Notes: generated by a model not told the origin, from the sequence alone. A DNA stretch of 17,509 nt from an uncultured Janibacter sp. (GCA_946222495.1 CAMICF010000036.1:1-17509), one strand, 5' to 3'; counted from the stretch's first letter, positions 6,130-15,703 are shown. Numbers and translations are program-made.

Positions 6130-6656
6130 CGGTCCGTCGCCGGGTCGTCGGCGGCCTCGGCCGAGGAGGCCATCTGCTCGTACCAGGCCTCGGAGCTCTT
6201 GCCCGCGACCGTGCCCGTCTCCGGGTCGATGCTCGGGGAGCCGTCGCCGTCGACGACGGTGTACGTCTTCTCCCCCGGCTTGACGAACTTCAGCCGCTTC
6301 CTCGCCTGCGCCTCGACGTAGGCGTCGGTCTCCCACAGCTTCTGCTCGTGCTTGAGCTCGGACACGTGCTCCTCCTGGGTGGCGACCTGCTCGTGGAGGT
6401 CGCTCAGCTCCTGCCGCTGGTCGTACCAGGACTTGGCGGTGGGCAGCAGCATGATGAGGAGGAGGGCCGTGAGCGCGGTGATGGCCACCCACCGCCGCGG
6501 AGTCATCACCGGGCCGCGGGGACCACGCCGCTGCGGGCCGCCGGCGGTCCTGCCCGCCGGGCGCCGGCGGGCAGGGGCCCCGGACCGCGCCGGGGGTCGC
6601 CGCGTCGCGCCCTTCGCACTGGGACGTGCGGGGCGGCGACGCGGCGTACCGGCCAT
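6126..6656 (-). CDS. ftsB: FtsB/DivIC-type septum formation protein
   Basis: The 176-residue bitopic membrane protein of the divisome is the partner of FtsL and FtsQ. Residues 1-50 are a cytoplasmic Arg/Pro/Gly-rich basic tail. One membrane helix lies at about 55-72 (WVAITALTALLLIMLLP). A coiled coil follows at about 78-108 (QRQELSDLHEQVATQEEHVS). The family C-terminal motif is DAYVEAQARKRLKFVKPGE (111-129). A Ser/Glu/Asp-rich tail ends the protein. The start at 6656 lies seven bases after the eno stop. AAGGG occurs in the last eno codons, and an internal ATG at residue 51 would remove the basic tail. It is the second gene of the eno-ftsB-DUF501-ppx operon. Confidence 0.92.
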   Translation of the reverse strand: MAGTPRRRPARPSAKGATRRPPARSGAPARRRPAGRTAGGPQRRGPRGPVMTPRRWVAITALTALLLIMLLPTAKSWYDQRQELSDLHEQVATQEEHVSELKHEQKLWETDAYVEAQARKRLKFVKPGEKTYTVVDGDGSPSIDPETGTVAGKSSEAWYEQMASSAEAADDPATDR

Positions 6657-6663
6657 GGACCGA

Positions 6664-7953
<1,290 letters not shown>

Positions 7954-7999
7954 TACCGGCTCCTTGGTGGTGCTCGATGACACGTTGTGAACGCCTCCG

Positions 8000-8005
8000 A
8001 GCGTA
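8000..8005 (-). promoter_or_regulatory. Candidate -10 element of the eno operon
   Basis: TACGCT on the minus strand fits TANNNT and lies 47 bases upstream of the eno GTG, inside the 117-base gap after the VOC-GNAT gene. No convincing -35 is present. Apart from this I see nothing in the gap. Confidence 0.3.
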
Positions 8006-8070
8006 ACGGCTCCGCCGGGGGCCGCGGTCGAGCGACCCACCAGGCGGTCATCGTCACATCGGGTGGTGTC

Positions 8071-9195
8071 TCAGCCGGCGGCGAGGAGGTCGGAGAGGCG
8101 ACGGCGCTGCACTCCCCCGTCGAGGTTGTCCGGGGAGAGCCAGGCATCGTGGGCGGCGCGGACCCGCGGCCAGTCGTCGAGGGTCATGGCGAACCACGCG
8201 GTGTCGCGGGACCTCCCCTTCGTCACGACGTGGCGGCGGAAGGTGCCCTCGTAGGTGAACCCGAGGCGCTCTGCCGCCCGGCGCGAGGGGGCATTGAGGG
8301 CATCGCACTTCCACTCGAGGCGGCGGTAGCCGAGGTCGAAGACGTGGCGGGCGAGCAGCGACATCGCCTCCGTCGCCGCCGTGGTGCGCTGGAGCCGCGG
8401 ACCGAGGATGACGTTGCCGACCTCGACGACGCCGTTGGCCCGGTCGACCCGCATGAGGCTGGCGAGCCCGCAGGCGACCCCGTCGCCGTCGCGGACGACC
8501 ACGTCGACCGTCTCCGGGGCGGTGCGGCGCCGGAGGTACTCGCCGAAGGTGCCCGCGTCGGCGGGCCGCTCCTCCTTGAGATAGGTCCACAGGGCGTCGT
8601 GCCGCTCCCCCGCGATCTCGGGGCGCAGCTCGCCGGCGTGCTCGAGGGTGAGCGGCTCGACGATGCAGTACCTGCCGGTGACCCCGCCCACCTCGGGGAA
8701 GGGAGGGGCCGTCCAGTCCTCGACCGGCGGGCCGATCGGCTGCCCGTGGTCGCCCCGGCGGACGTCCTCCCGGGACGACGGCGGCAGGACGACGCGGCCG
8801 ATGGGCCCGGGGTTGTGGGCGATCTCCCACCGGAAGCCGTCGGGGTCCGCGAAGTAGCCGGTGTACCCGCCCCAGTCCCGCGCCTGCCCGGCCGAGACGT
8901 CGGCGGAGCCGGCTCGGCGCGCGAGCTCGAGGATGGTGTCGACGTCGTCCGGTCGGGCGACGTTGTGCGCGAGGGTGATCGGCGCGATGCCCGGTCCCCC
9001 GCGGATGGGACCGACCTCCCCTTCGAAGGCGTCCTCGTCCCACAGCGAGAGGACGAGGTGCTCGCCGACCCGGACCATGAGGACCTCGCCGGGGACGTCG
9101 AGGTCCGCCCGCCAGCCGAGGCCGTCGAGGTAGAAGCGCCGCGTCGCCGCCAGGTTGGCGACGGCGAGGGTGACGAAGCTGATCCGCGGGTCCAT
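8071..9195 (-). CDS. Fusion of a VOC (glyoxalase/bleomycin-resistance) domain and a GNAT acetyltransferase domain
   Basis: The 374-residue protein has two enzymatic domains in one frame. Residues about 4-128 are a VOC module (ISFVTLAVANLAATRRFYLD at the start, YFADPDGFRWEIAHNP at the end, with H77 and E124 as likely metal ligands). Residues about 150-345 resemble stand-alone RimJ/RimL-type GNAT proteins, beginning GQPIGPPVEDW and continuing GRYCIVEPL, VEVGNVILGPRLQRT, WKCDALNAPSRRAAERLGF and GRSRDTAWFAMTLDDWP. Such GNATs transfer acetyl groups to small-molecule or protein amines. The substrate here is unknown. ATG at 9195 follows AGGA. It sits between mazG and eno, where conserved clusters usually have neither domain. 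The linker at 129-150 keeps the typical GNAT N-terminus intact, which suggests a clean gene fusion. Confidence 0.88.
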   Translation of the reverse strand: MDPRISFVTLAVANLAATRRFYLDGLGWRADLDVPGEVLMVRVGEHLVLSLWDEDAFEGEVGPIRGGPGIAPITLAHNVARPDDVDTILELARRAGSADVSAGQARDWGGYTGYFADPDGFRWEIAHNPGPIGRVVLPPSSREDVRRGDHGQPIGPPVEDWTAPPFPEVGGVTGRYCIVEPLTLEHAGELRPEIAGERHDALWTYLKEERPADAGTFGEYLRRRTAPETVDVVVRDGDGVACGLASLMRVDRANGVVEVGNVILGPRLQRTTAATEAMSLLARHVFDLGYRRLEWKCDALNAPSRRAAERLGFTYEGTFRRHVVTKGRSRDTAWFAMTLDDWPRVRAAHDAWLSPDNLDGGVQRRRLSDLLAAG

Positions 9196-9225
9196 GCGGA
9201 CGATCCTAGGGAGCGGCGGTGCGGG

Positions 9226-9969
9226 TCAGCGGTCCTCGCCCCGCGCGGCCTTCTCCTCGGCCTTGACCGCCTGCCACTGCGCCTCGATCTCCTCGAGGGT
9301 CTCCGCCTCCGCGTCCCCGAAGACGTGGGGGTTGCGCCGGACGAGCTTGTCCACGAGCGCGGCGGCGACGTCGTCGACGTCGAAGGGAGCCCCGTCGTGG
9401 TCCGCGGCGACGCGCGCGTGGAAGAGCACCTGGAAGAGCAGGTCCCCCAGCTCGTCGGTCAGCTCCTCCCGCAGCCGCGGGTCGTCGGGGTCGGCGACGA
9501 CCGCGTCGAGGGCCTCGTGGACCTCCTGCGCCTCCTCGAGGACGAAGGGAGCCAGGCTCGCGTGGTCCTGCGCGGCCACCCAGGCGCACCCGCCCGGTGA
9601 GCGCAGCCGGTCCATGACGGCGACCGCGTCGAGGAGACGCCCGCCCTCGACGTCCCAGGACCCGACGAGGACCTCGACCTCGGGGGCGTCCTCGAGCCGG
9701 GAGACCTCCGTCGCGATCGCATCGCTGAGGCCGGGGTCGCCGTCGGCCGAGCCGACCCAGATCGTGTCCTCCTCGAGCGCCGCGGTGACGAGCGCACGGG
9801 CTCGCGCCGGAGCCGACTCCTCTGCGAGAGAGGCGATCTCGACCCCGTCGTCGCGCAGGGCCACCGGCAGGGGCACCCGGTCGGCGGCGTCGAGGGCGCG
9901 CCACGCGTCCCGGCTGAGCAGCCCTGCCGGGACCCGCGGGCTCGAGGCCAGCAGGATGAGTCGAGCCAT
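9226..9969 (-). CDS. mazG: MazG-type nucleoside triphosphate pyrophosphohydrolase
   Basis: The 247-residue protein has its MazG domain at about 113-215: MDRLRSPGGCAW, then the metal-binding EEAQE (E145, E146, E149) and EELTDELGDLLFQVLFHARV (E173/D176 region), ending KLVRRNPHVFGD. It hydrolyses noncanonical or excess NTPs to NMP and pyrophosphate. Residues 1-110 are an actinobacterial N-terminal extension without a recognised catalytic motif. E. coli MazG instead has two MazG copies. The usual CPWDxxQTH stretch reads CAWVAAQDH, so the aspartate after Trp is valine here. Start ATG 9969 lies two bases after the stop of the lipoprotein gene, so the two are co-transcribed. Confidence 0.9.
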   Translation of the reverse strand: MARLILLASSPRVPAGLLSRDAWRALDAADRVPLPVALRDDGVEIASLAEESAPARARALVTAALEEDTIWVGSADGDPGLSDAIATEVSRLEDAPEVEVLVGSWDVEGGRLLDAVAVMDRLRSPGGCAWVAAQDHASLAPFVLEEAQEVHEALDAVVADPDDPRLREELTDELGDLLFQVLFHARVAADHDGAPFDVDDVAAALVDKLVRRNPHVFGDAEAETLEEIEAQWQAVKAEEKAARGEDR

Positions 9970-9971
9970 CG

Positions 9972-10529
9972 TCAGGGTGCCTCGAAGGGCAGCTCGTCGT
10001 CCGTCTGCTCCAGCCAGTTGGGCCGCTTGCCCGTGATGCTGGCGTAGCGCGGGCTGTACTTCACGTCCTGCTCCTGGGTCAGCTGCGCGATCTCCTGCTG
10101 CTGCGCCTGCTCGAGCTGGGAGTAGACGGCGTTGGCCCGGAAGAAGTCGACGGTGCGCTGCGACGGGGACCCGACGACATCGCCGAGCTGCCGCTGGATG
10201 GCCGCCTCGGAGGGCACGTCGATGTCGTTCTTCTCCGCGTAGTCGAGGATCGTCGGAACCTGCACGAGGCTGGAGAGCAGGGTGTCCGGCCCGAGCTCCT
10301 GCGGCTGCTGGCCGCTGCTCTGCGCCTGGGCGCGGATGACGTCGGCCAGCTCCCGGCTGGACTGCTGGACCTCACCGACGGTGATCGTGTCGCCCTCGAC
10401 GACCGCCGCGGTCGCCCCGGAGCCGGTGGACTCCCCTTCGTCGGTGCCGCCGCAGGCGGAGAGGGCGAGGCTGCCTCCGAGCACGAGGGCTGCGATCCGG
10501 GCTGAACGTCGTTGTCTGCTGCCGGGCAC
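9972..10529 (-). CDS. SurA-N-like lipoprotein
   Basis: The 185-residue predicted lipoprotein has a basic n-region (RQRRSAR), hydrophobic IAALVLGGSLAL and a lipobox ending LSAC with the modified cysteine at residue 26. A Gly/Ser/Thr-rich linker follows, then a helical domain resembling the SurA N-terminal chaperone module (VVEGDTITVGEVQQSSRELA to VDFFRANAVYSQLEQAQQQE). No parvulin PPIase domain is present, so any chaperone role would be non-catalytic. Two starts are possible: TTG at 10556, overlapping the mfd stop, and GTG at 10529, preceded by GAAAGGA with seven bases spacing. I chose the GTG because it also gives a compact signal peptide. It lies between mfd and mazG and would be anchored outside the membrane. 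The specific client is unknown. Confidence 0.8.
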   Translation of the reverse strand: MPGSRQRRSARIAALVLGGSLALSACGGTDEGESTGSGATAAVVEGDTITVGEVQQSSRELADVIRAQAQSSGQQPQELGPDTLLSSLVQVPTILDYAEKNDIDVPSEAAIQRQLGDVVGSPSQRTVDFFRANAVYSQLEQAQQQEIAQLTQEQDVKYSPRYASITGKRPNWLEQTDDELPFEAP

Positions 10530-10536
10530 GAGCTGG

Positions 10537-10543
10537 TCCTTTC
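10537..10543 (-). promoter_or_regulatory. Ribosome binding site deciding the lipoprotein start
   Basis: GAAAGGA on the minus strand is seven bases before the GTG at 10529 and lies inside the alternative TTG-initiated reading frame, so it favours the shorter product. Confidence 0.55.
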
Positions 10544-10552
10544 GTCCGATCC

Positions 10553-13500
10553 TCAACGGGAGCGCGAGGTGTCGCGGGGCGAGCCCGCCCCGGCGTCCAC
10601 GATGTCATGGTCGAGCATGACCTGGTTGATCAGGTCGGTGGCCCACTGCAGCACCGCCGTGTCGCGAAGGGGGGACCCCCCGATCCGCGCGGTCATCGGC
10701 TTCGGGACGAGCACCGTCTGGGTGCCCTCCTTGTAGCTCGACCTCGGGTAGAGCCGGCCGAGACGCAGCTGCTGGCTCTCCCTGAGCTGGACCGGGGCGA
10801 AGCGGACGTTCTGCCCCTGCGCGACGACGTCGGTGAGGCCGGCGGCCCGCACGACGATGCGCAGCCGGGCGACGGCCACGAGGTTGCCCACGGGCTCCGG
10901 CGGCTCGCCATAGCGGTCGGTGAGCTCCTCCACGATCTCGGCGAGGTCCTCCTCGGACTCCGCGGAGGCGAGCTTCTTGTAGGCCTCGAGGCGCAGCCGC
11001 TCCCCCGGGATGTACTCGTGCGGGAGGTGGGCGTCGACGGGCAGCTCGATCTTGACCTCCGCGGGCGCGGCCTCCCCTTCGCCCTTGAAGTCCGCGACCG
11101 CCTCGCCGACCATCCGCACGTAGAGGTCGAAGCCGACGCCGGCGATGTGCCCGGACTGCTCGCCACCGAGCAGGTTGCCGGCACCACGGATCTCGAGGTC
11201 CTTCATCGCGACCTGCATGCCGGAGCCGAGGTCGGTGTTGCTCGCGATGGTCTGCAGCCGGTCGTGGGCCGTCTCGGTGAGCGGCTTGTCCGGCGGGTAG
11301 AGGAAGTAGGCGTAGGCGCGCTCACGGCCACGCCCCACGCGCCCGCGCAGCTGGTGCAGCTGGCTCAGCCCGAAGCGGTCCGCCCGGTCGAGGATCAGGG
11401 TGTTGGCGTTGGAGATGTCCAGGCCGGTCTCGACGATCGTCGTGCAGACGAGGACGTCGAAGCGCCGCTCCCAGAAGTCGAGGACGACCTGCTCGAGCCG
11501 GTGCTCGCCCATCTTGCCGTGGGCCGTCTCGACGCGGGCGTCGGGGACGAGCTCCCGGATCCGGGCGGCGGTGCGCTCGATCGAGCTGACGTTGTTGTGC
11601 ACGAAGAAGACCTGGCCCTCGCGCATGAGCTCGCGGTGGATCGCGGCGGAGACCTGCTTCTCCTCGTACGGGCCGACGAAGGTGAGCACCGGGTGCCGCT
11701 CCTCGGGCGGCGTTGCGAGAGTGGACATCTCGCGGATCCCGGTGACCGCCATCTCGAGCGTCCGCGGAATCGGCGTGGCCGACATCGCGAGCACGTCGAC
11801 GTTGGTGCGCAGGGCCTTGAGCTGCTCCTTGTGCTCGACGCCGAAGCGCTGCTCCTCGTCGATGATCACGAGGCCGAGGTCCTTGAACTTCACCTCGTTG
11901 CCGAGGATGCGGTGGGTGCCGATGACGAGGTCGACCGCACCGGAGGTCAGGCCCTCGAGGACCTCCTTGGCCTGGGACTCGGTCTGGAAGCGGCTCAGCG
12001 CCTTGACCGAGACCGGGTAGCCGGCATAGCGCTCCGAGAAGGTGTTGAGGTGCTGCTGGACGAGCAGGGTCGTCGGCACGAGGACCGCGACCTGCTTGCC
12101 GTCCTGGATCGCCTTGAAGGCCGCGCGGACCGCGATCTCCGTCTTGCCGTACCCGACGTCACCGCAGATGAGCCGGTCCATGGGAAAGGACTTCTCCATG
12201 TCGGCCTTGACCTCGTCGATGGTGCTCATCTGGTCCGGGGTCTCGACGTGGGCGAAGGCATCCTCGAGCTCGCGCTGCCACGGGGTGTCCGGCCCGAAGG
12301 TGTGCCCCGGGGTCGCCATCCGCGCGCTGTAGAGGCGGATGAGCTCGCCCGCGATCTGGCGGACGTGCCGCTTGGCGCGCGACTTGGTGTTCTGCCAGTC
12401 GCTGCCACCCATCTTGTTCAGGGCCGGCGCGTCACCGCCGACGTAGCGGGTCACCTGGTCGAGCTGGTCGGTGGGCACGAAGAGCCGGTCACCGGGGTGC
12501 CCCTTGCGCGAGGGCGCGTACTCGATGACGAGGTACTCACGGGTGGCGCCCTGCACGTTGCGCTGGATCATCTCGACGAAGGACCCGACACCGTGCTGCT
12601 CGTGGACGACGTGGTCCCCCGGCCGGAGCTGGAGGGGGTCGACCTGCTTGCGCCGGCGCGACGGCATCCGCCGCATGTCACGGGTGCTCGCCCCGGCCCC
12701 GCTCGAGCCGAGGAGGTCGGCCTCGGTGAGCACGGCGAGGTGCTGGTCGGGTGCGACGAACCCGGTCCCGAGGCTCGCCCGCGTCACCGTGACGACGCCG
12801 GTGGGGAGCTCGGTGAAGGCGTCGCCCTCACCGATGACCCGCGTGGGGACGTCGGCCCCGCGGAGCACCTCGTCGACGCGGGCGACGAGGCCCGGTCCGT
12901 CGGTGGCGACGAGGACGCTCCAGCCGTCCGCTGCCCACTCGGCGAGCCTGGCGACCGCGGCCTCGGTGTTGCCACGGAAGTGCGGCGGCTCCTCCGCCGG
13001 GACCCGCAGGCCGACGTGGTCGTGGGAGACCCGGTCCTCCATGTCCGCGGCGAGCGCCTCGAGCTCCTCGTCCACGGCGAAGGGGGTGATGCTCCACCAC
13101 GGCAGGCCGAGGTCGAGCGCGTGCTCGCGGGCCTGGCCGAGGGTCCAGTGCGATGCCGTGCCGAGGATGCCCTCGAGGTCGATGGGCACGACGTTGCCGG
13201 CGGCGGCATTGGCCCAGCTCGCCTGGAGGAACTCCTCGCTCGTCGATACGAGGTCGTGGGCCCGGGCGCGGACCCGCTCGGGGTCGAGGACGACGACGCC
13301 GCCGCTGTCGGGCAGGACGTCGAGGATCGACTCCATCCCGTCGACGAGGGCCGGCGTGAGGGACTCCATGCCCTCGACCGCGATGCCCTCGGCGACCTTG
13401 AGGAGCAGGTCGGCGACCCCGGGCAGCTCCTCGGCGAGCGTGGCGGCCCGCTGGCGGACGGTGTCGGTGAGCAGGATCTCGCGGCACGGCGGGGCCCAGA

Positions 13501-14194
13501 GGACCTCGGCCGTCTCGAGGCTGCGCTGGTCCGCCACCTTGAACCACCGGATCTCGTCCACGGTGTCGCCGAAGAACTCGACGCGCAGCGGGTGCTCCTC
13601 GGTCGGCGGGAAGACGTCGAGGATCCCGCCGCGCACGGCGAACTCCCCCCTTCGCTCCACGAGGTCGGTCCGGACGTAGGCCGCAGCGGCGAGCGCCTCG
13701 GTGACCTCGGCCAGCTCCCGCTCGTCGCCGACCCGGAGACCGACGGGCTCGAGCTCGCCGAGCCCCTTGGCGATCGGCTGGAGGACGGCGCGGACCGAGG
13801 CGATGACGTAGCCGAGCCGTCCGTGACCGGCGCCCTGCTCCTCGGGGTGCGCCAGTCGGCGGAGCACCGCGAGGCGTCGACCGACGGTGTCGCTGCGGGG
13901 GCTGAGCCGCTCGTGCGGCAGGGTCTCCCAACTGGGGAAGGTCGCGATGAGCTCGGGGTCGACGAGCTCGCCCAGTGCGGTCGAGAGGTCGTCGGCCTCC
14001 CGCGCGGTGGAGGTGATGATCAGGCGTGGCGAGTCACCCGGGTCGTCGCCGCCGATCGTCGCGACCGTCGGCGCACGGAGGCCGGTCGGGGCCACGACGT
14101 CGACCTGGTCGCTCGCGGAGCGGTGTCGGGGGATGTCCGCGAGACCGGGCAGGCCGGCGATCGCGCTCAGGAGCGGGGCGAGTGAGGAAGTCAT
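10553..14194 (-). CDS. mfd: Transcription-repair coupling factor
   Basis: The 1213-residue protein is full length for Mfd, the ATP-driven translocase that removes stalled RNA polymerase and recruits UvrA. An N-terminal UvrB-like region (to about 350) is followed by the RNA-polymerase interaction domain near 530 (PGDHVVHEQHGVGSF). The RecG-like SF2 motor has Walker A GDVGYGKTE near 675, DEEQRFGVEHKEQ near 780, MSATPIPRTLEMAV, and motif VI in QLRGRVGRGRERAYAY. The C-terminal TRCF domain follows (HLPHEYIPGERLRLEAYKKL). No frameshift is seen. The ATG at 14194 gives the usual short N-terminus, and its Shine-Dalgarno is weak (GAGCCC). It is followed by the lipoprotein gene after a 23-base gap. A long open frame on the other strand across this gene is a composition artefact. 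Confidence 0.97.
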   Translation of the reverse strand: MTSSLAPLLSAIAGLPGLADIPRHRSASDQVDVVAPTGLRAPTVATIGGDDPGDSPRLIITSTAREADDLSTALGELVDPELIATFPSWETLPHERLSPRSDTVGRRLAVLRRLAHPEEQGAGHGRLGYVIASVRAVLQPIAKGLGELEPVGLRVGDERELAEVTEALAAAAYVRTDLVERRGEFAVRGGILDVFPPTEEHPLRVEFFGDTVDEIRWFKVADQRSLETAEVLWAPPCREILLTDTVRQRAATLAEELPGVADLLLKVAEGIAVEGMESLTPALVDGMESILDVLPDSGGVVVLDPERVRARAHDLVSTSEEFLQASWANAAAGNVVPIDLEGILGTASHWTLGQAREHALDLGLPWWSITPFAVDEELEALAADMEDRVSHDHVGLRVPAEEPPHFRGNTEAAVARLAEWAADGWSVLVATDGPGLVARVDEVLRGADVPTRVIGEGDAFTELPTGVVTVTRASLGTGFVAPDQHLAVLTEADLLGSSGAGASTRDMRRMPSRRRKQVDPLQLRPGDHVVHEQHGVGSFVEMIQRNVQGATREYLVIEYAPSRKGHPGDRLFVPTDQLDQVTRYVGGDAPALNKMGGSDWQNTKSRAKRHVRQIAGELIRLYSARMATPGHTFGPDTPWQRELEDAFAHVETPDQMSTIDEVKADMEKSFPMDRLICGDVGYGKTEIAVRAAFKAIQDGKQVAVLVPTTLLVQQHLNTFSERYAGYPVSVKALSRFQTESQAKEVLEGLTSGAVDLVIGTHRILGNEVKFKDLGLVIIDEEQRFGVEHKEQLKALRTNVDVLAMSATPIPRTLEMAVTGIREMSTLATPPEERHPVLTFVGPYEEKQVSAAIHRELMREGQVFFVHNNVSSIERTAARIRELVPDARVETAHGKMGEHRLEQVVLDFWERRFDVLVCTTIVETGLDISNANTLILDRADRFGLSQLHQLRGRVGRGRERAYAYFLYPPDKPLTETAHDRLQTIASNTDLGSGMQVAMKDLEIRGAGNLLGGEQSGHIAGVGFDLYVRMVGEAVADFKGEGEAAPAEVKIELPVDAHLPHEYIPGERLRLEAYKKLASAESEEDLAEIVEELTDRYGEPPEPVGNLVAVARLRIVVRAAGLTDVVAQGQNVRFAPVQLRESQQLRLGRLYPRSSYKEGTQTVLVPKPMTARIGGSPLRDTAVLQWATDLINQVMLDHDIVDAGAGSPRDTSRSR

Positions 14195-14280
14195 GCTGGG
14201 CTCGATTCTGCCGCATGCCGGGGACAGCGCGTGCCCTGCACGTCGACGGCGTCACGGGCCCTCGCCGCACCGCGCGGTTC

Positions 14281-14297
14281 AGGACGAGCGTCGTCCT
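14281..14297 (-). terminator. Hairpin at the end of pth
   Basis: AGGACGA and TCGTCCT form a perfect 7-bp stem with a 3-nt loop. The stem includes the first bases of the pth stop codon region (stop at 14298-14296). There is no T-tract. It may terminate pth transcription before mfd, whose start is about 85 bases further on. No firm mfd promoter could be identified in this gap. Confidence 0.4.
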
Positions 14298-14886
14298 ACG
14301 GCCGCGGTGCGTGCACGACCTGCTGGGCGTCGGTGAGGGACTTCTCGAGGAGCAGCTCGACGGCGTCGGCGGCGTCGTCGACGAGGAAGGGCAGCTCCTT
14401 GCGCTCGGTGCTGGAGAAGTCCTTGAGCACGTAGGCCGCGGCGTCCATCCGCCCGGGCGGGCGGTCCACGCCCACCCGCACCCGCAGGTAGTCGCGCGTC
14501 CCGAAGGACGAGGAGATCGACCGCAGACCGTTGTGACCCCCTTCGCCTCCGCCGAGCTTGAGCCGGACCTGGCCGAAGGGGATGTCGATCTCGTCGTGGA
14601 CGACGATGGTCCGCTCGGGAGGCACGGAGAAGAAGGTCGCCAGGCCCTTGGTCGGCCCACCGGAGAGGTTCATGTAGGAGTGCGGCACCGCGACGATCGC
14701 GCGGGTGCCGGGCGTCGGCCCGAGCCGGACCGAGTCGGCGCTGGCACCTGCCTTGTGCGCCTTGAGCCGACCACCGGCGCGCCGAGCGAGCTCGTCGATC
14801 ACCATGGCTCCGACGTTGTGGCGGTTGCCTGCGTACTTCGGGCCCGGGTTGCCGAGGCCCACGACGAGCCAGGTGTCATCACTCAC
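14296..14886 (-). CDS. pth: Peptidyl-tRNA hydrolase
   Basis: The 196-residue enzyme releases peptides from peptidyl-tRNA dropped by ribosomes. Catalytic and substrate residues are visible: N13 and H23 in GLGNPGPKYAGNRHNVG, N72 in SYMNLSG, D98 in VVHDEIDIPFG, and N119 in GGGEGGHNGLRS. Length and motif order are normal for bacterial Pth. Translation starts at GTG 14886 (GTG AGT GAT GAC). Only a poor Shine-Dalgarno is seen, and no other start fits the family N-terminus. It lies downstream of rplY in the conserved rplY-pth pair, but a strong hairpin intervenes. Confidence 0.96.
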   Translation of the reverse strand: MSDDTWLVVGLGNPGPKYAGNRHNVGAMVIDELARRAGGRLKAHKAGASADSVRLGPTPGTRAIVAVPHSYMNLSGGPTKGLATFFSVPPERTIVVHDEIDIPFGQVRLKLGGGEGGHNGLRSISSSFGTRDYLRVRVGVDRPPGRMDAAAYVLKDFSSTERKELPFLVDDAADAVELLLEKSLTDAQQVVHAPRP

Positions 14887-14908
14887 GGGGCCCCACTCTA
14901 GGCAATGA

Positions 14909-14949
14909 CGAAGGGGCGGGACCTCCGTGGTGGAGGTCCCGCCCCTTCG
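14909..14949 (-). terminator. Perfect 18-bp stem hairpin between rplY and pth
   Basis: The arms CGAAGGGGCGGGACCTCC (14909-14926) and its exact reverse complement (14932-14949) flank a 5-nt loop GTGGT. The hairpin begins 18 bases after the rplY stop. No T-tract follows on the minus strand, as is common for actinobacterial intrinsic terminators. It ends 22 bases before the pth GTG, so it may terminate or attenuate read-through into pth. Confidence 0.8.
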
Positions 14950-14967
14950 GCGTGGGTCGCGCTCGGG

Positions 14968-15660
14968 TCACTCCTGCTCGGAGGACCCCTCCTCGCCACC
15001 CTCGGACTCGGCGGACTCCGCGGCGGGCGCCTCGGCGGCCTCGTCCTCGGAGTCGTCGTGCTCGATGCCGGCCTCGGCCTCGGCCTCGGCGAGCTCGGCC
15101 TCCAGCTCCTCCGCGGAGATCTGCTGGGTGATGTTGACGACGAGCAGCTCCGGGTCGGAGGCGAGCGTCGCACCCTGGGGCATCTCGACCTCGCTGGCGA
15201 GGATCTGCGTGCCGACCTCGGCACCCTCGACGGAGACGACGAGGCCCTCGGGCAGGTTGGTGACGTCGGCCTCGATCTCGAGGGTCGCGTTGTCGACGGT
15301 GACGACCGTCTCGGGGGCGGCGTCGCCCTCGACGTGGACCGGGACCTCGACGGTGACCTTCTCGCCGCGCTTGACCATGACGAGGTCGACGTGCTCGATG
15401 ATCGGCTTGATCGGGTCGCGCTGGACGTCCTTGGCCAGGGCGAGCTGGTCACCCTCGCCCTCGACGGCGATCGTCAGCAGGGCGTTGGGGTTCTTCAGCG
15501 CCTGGAAGGTCTCGTGGAAGGGCAGCGCGAGGTGCGTCGGCGCCTCGCCGTGGCCGTAGAGGACGGCCGGGACCTTGCTGGCGCGACGCAGCTTGCGGGC
15601 CGCGCCCTTGCCGAACTCGGTGCGCTTGTCGGAAACCAGGCGGATCTCGTCGCTGGACAT
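14968..15660 (-). CDS. rplY: Large ribosomal subunit protein bL25 (Ctc/TL5 form)
   Basis: The 230-residue protein binds 5S rRNA in the 50S subunit. The N-terminal L25 domain (1-about 95) shows EFGKGAARKLRRASKVPAVL, YGHGEAPTHLALP and the 5S-contacting IIEHVDLVMVKRGEKV. A C-terminal TL5/Ctc beta domain follows (about 96-185). The last 45 residues form an acidic Glu/Ala/Ser tail (SAEELEAELAEAEAEAG onward), often seen in actinobacterial homologues. The ATG at 15660 follows GAGGAG with six bases spacing. It precedes pth on the same strand. The usual upstream prs gene is absent here and an EamA transporter gene takes that place. Confidence 0.96.
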   Translation of the reverse strand: MSSDEIRLVSDKRTEFGKGAARKLRRASKVPAVLYGHGEAPTHLALPFHETFQALKNPNALLTIAVEGEGDQLALAKDVQRDPIKPIIEHVDLVMVKRGEKVTVEVPVHVEGDAAPETVVTVDNATLEIEADVTNLPEGLVVSVEGAEVGTQILASEVEMPQGATLASDPELLVVNITQQISAEELEAELAEAEAEAGIEHDDSEDEAAEAPAAESAESEGGEEGSSEQE

Positions 15661-15684
15661 GTGATGCTCCTCGGGGTCTGGGGT

Positions 15685-15703
15685 GCCCGCATCAGGAGCG
15701 GGC
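15685..15703 (-). promoter_or_regulatory. Hairpin in the rplY 5' leader
   Basis: GCCCGC and GCGGGC form a 6-bp stem with a 7-nt loop, ending about 24 bases upstream of the rplY ATG. It lies in the 181-base gap between the EamA gene and rplY. TAGTAT on the minus strand at the EamA stop could be a -10 for a long leader. Autogenous control by bL25 is a possibility, not shown. Confidence 0.3.

Noticed and set aside
10607..14185. 1192-codon open frame on the plus strand opposite mfd
   Set aside because: It mirrors the mfd codons in a GC-rich gene where stops are rare on the other strand. The product is Arg/Gly/Asp/Val-rich with no domain, while mfd is complete and unmistakable.
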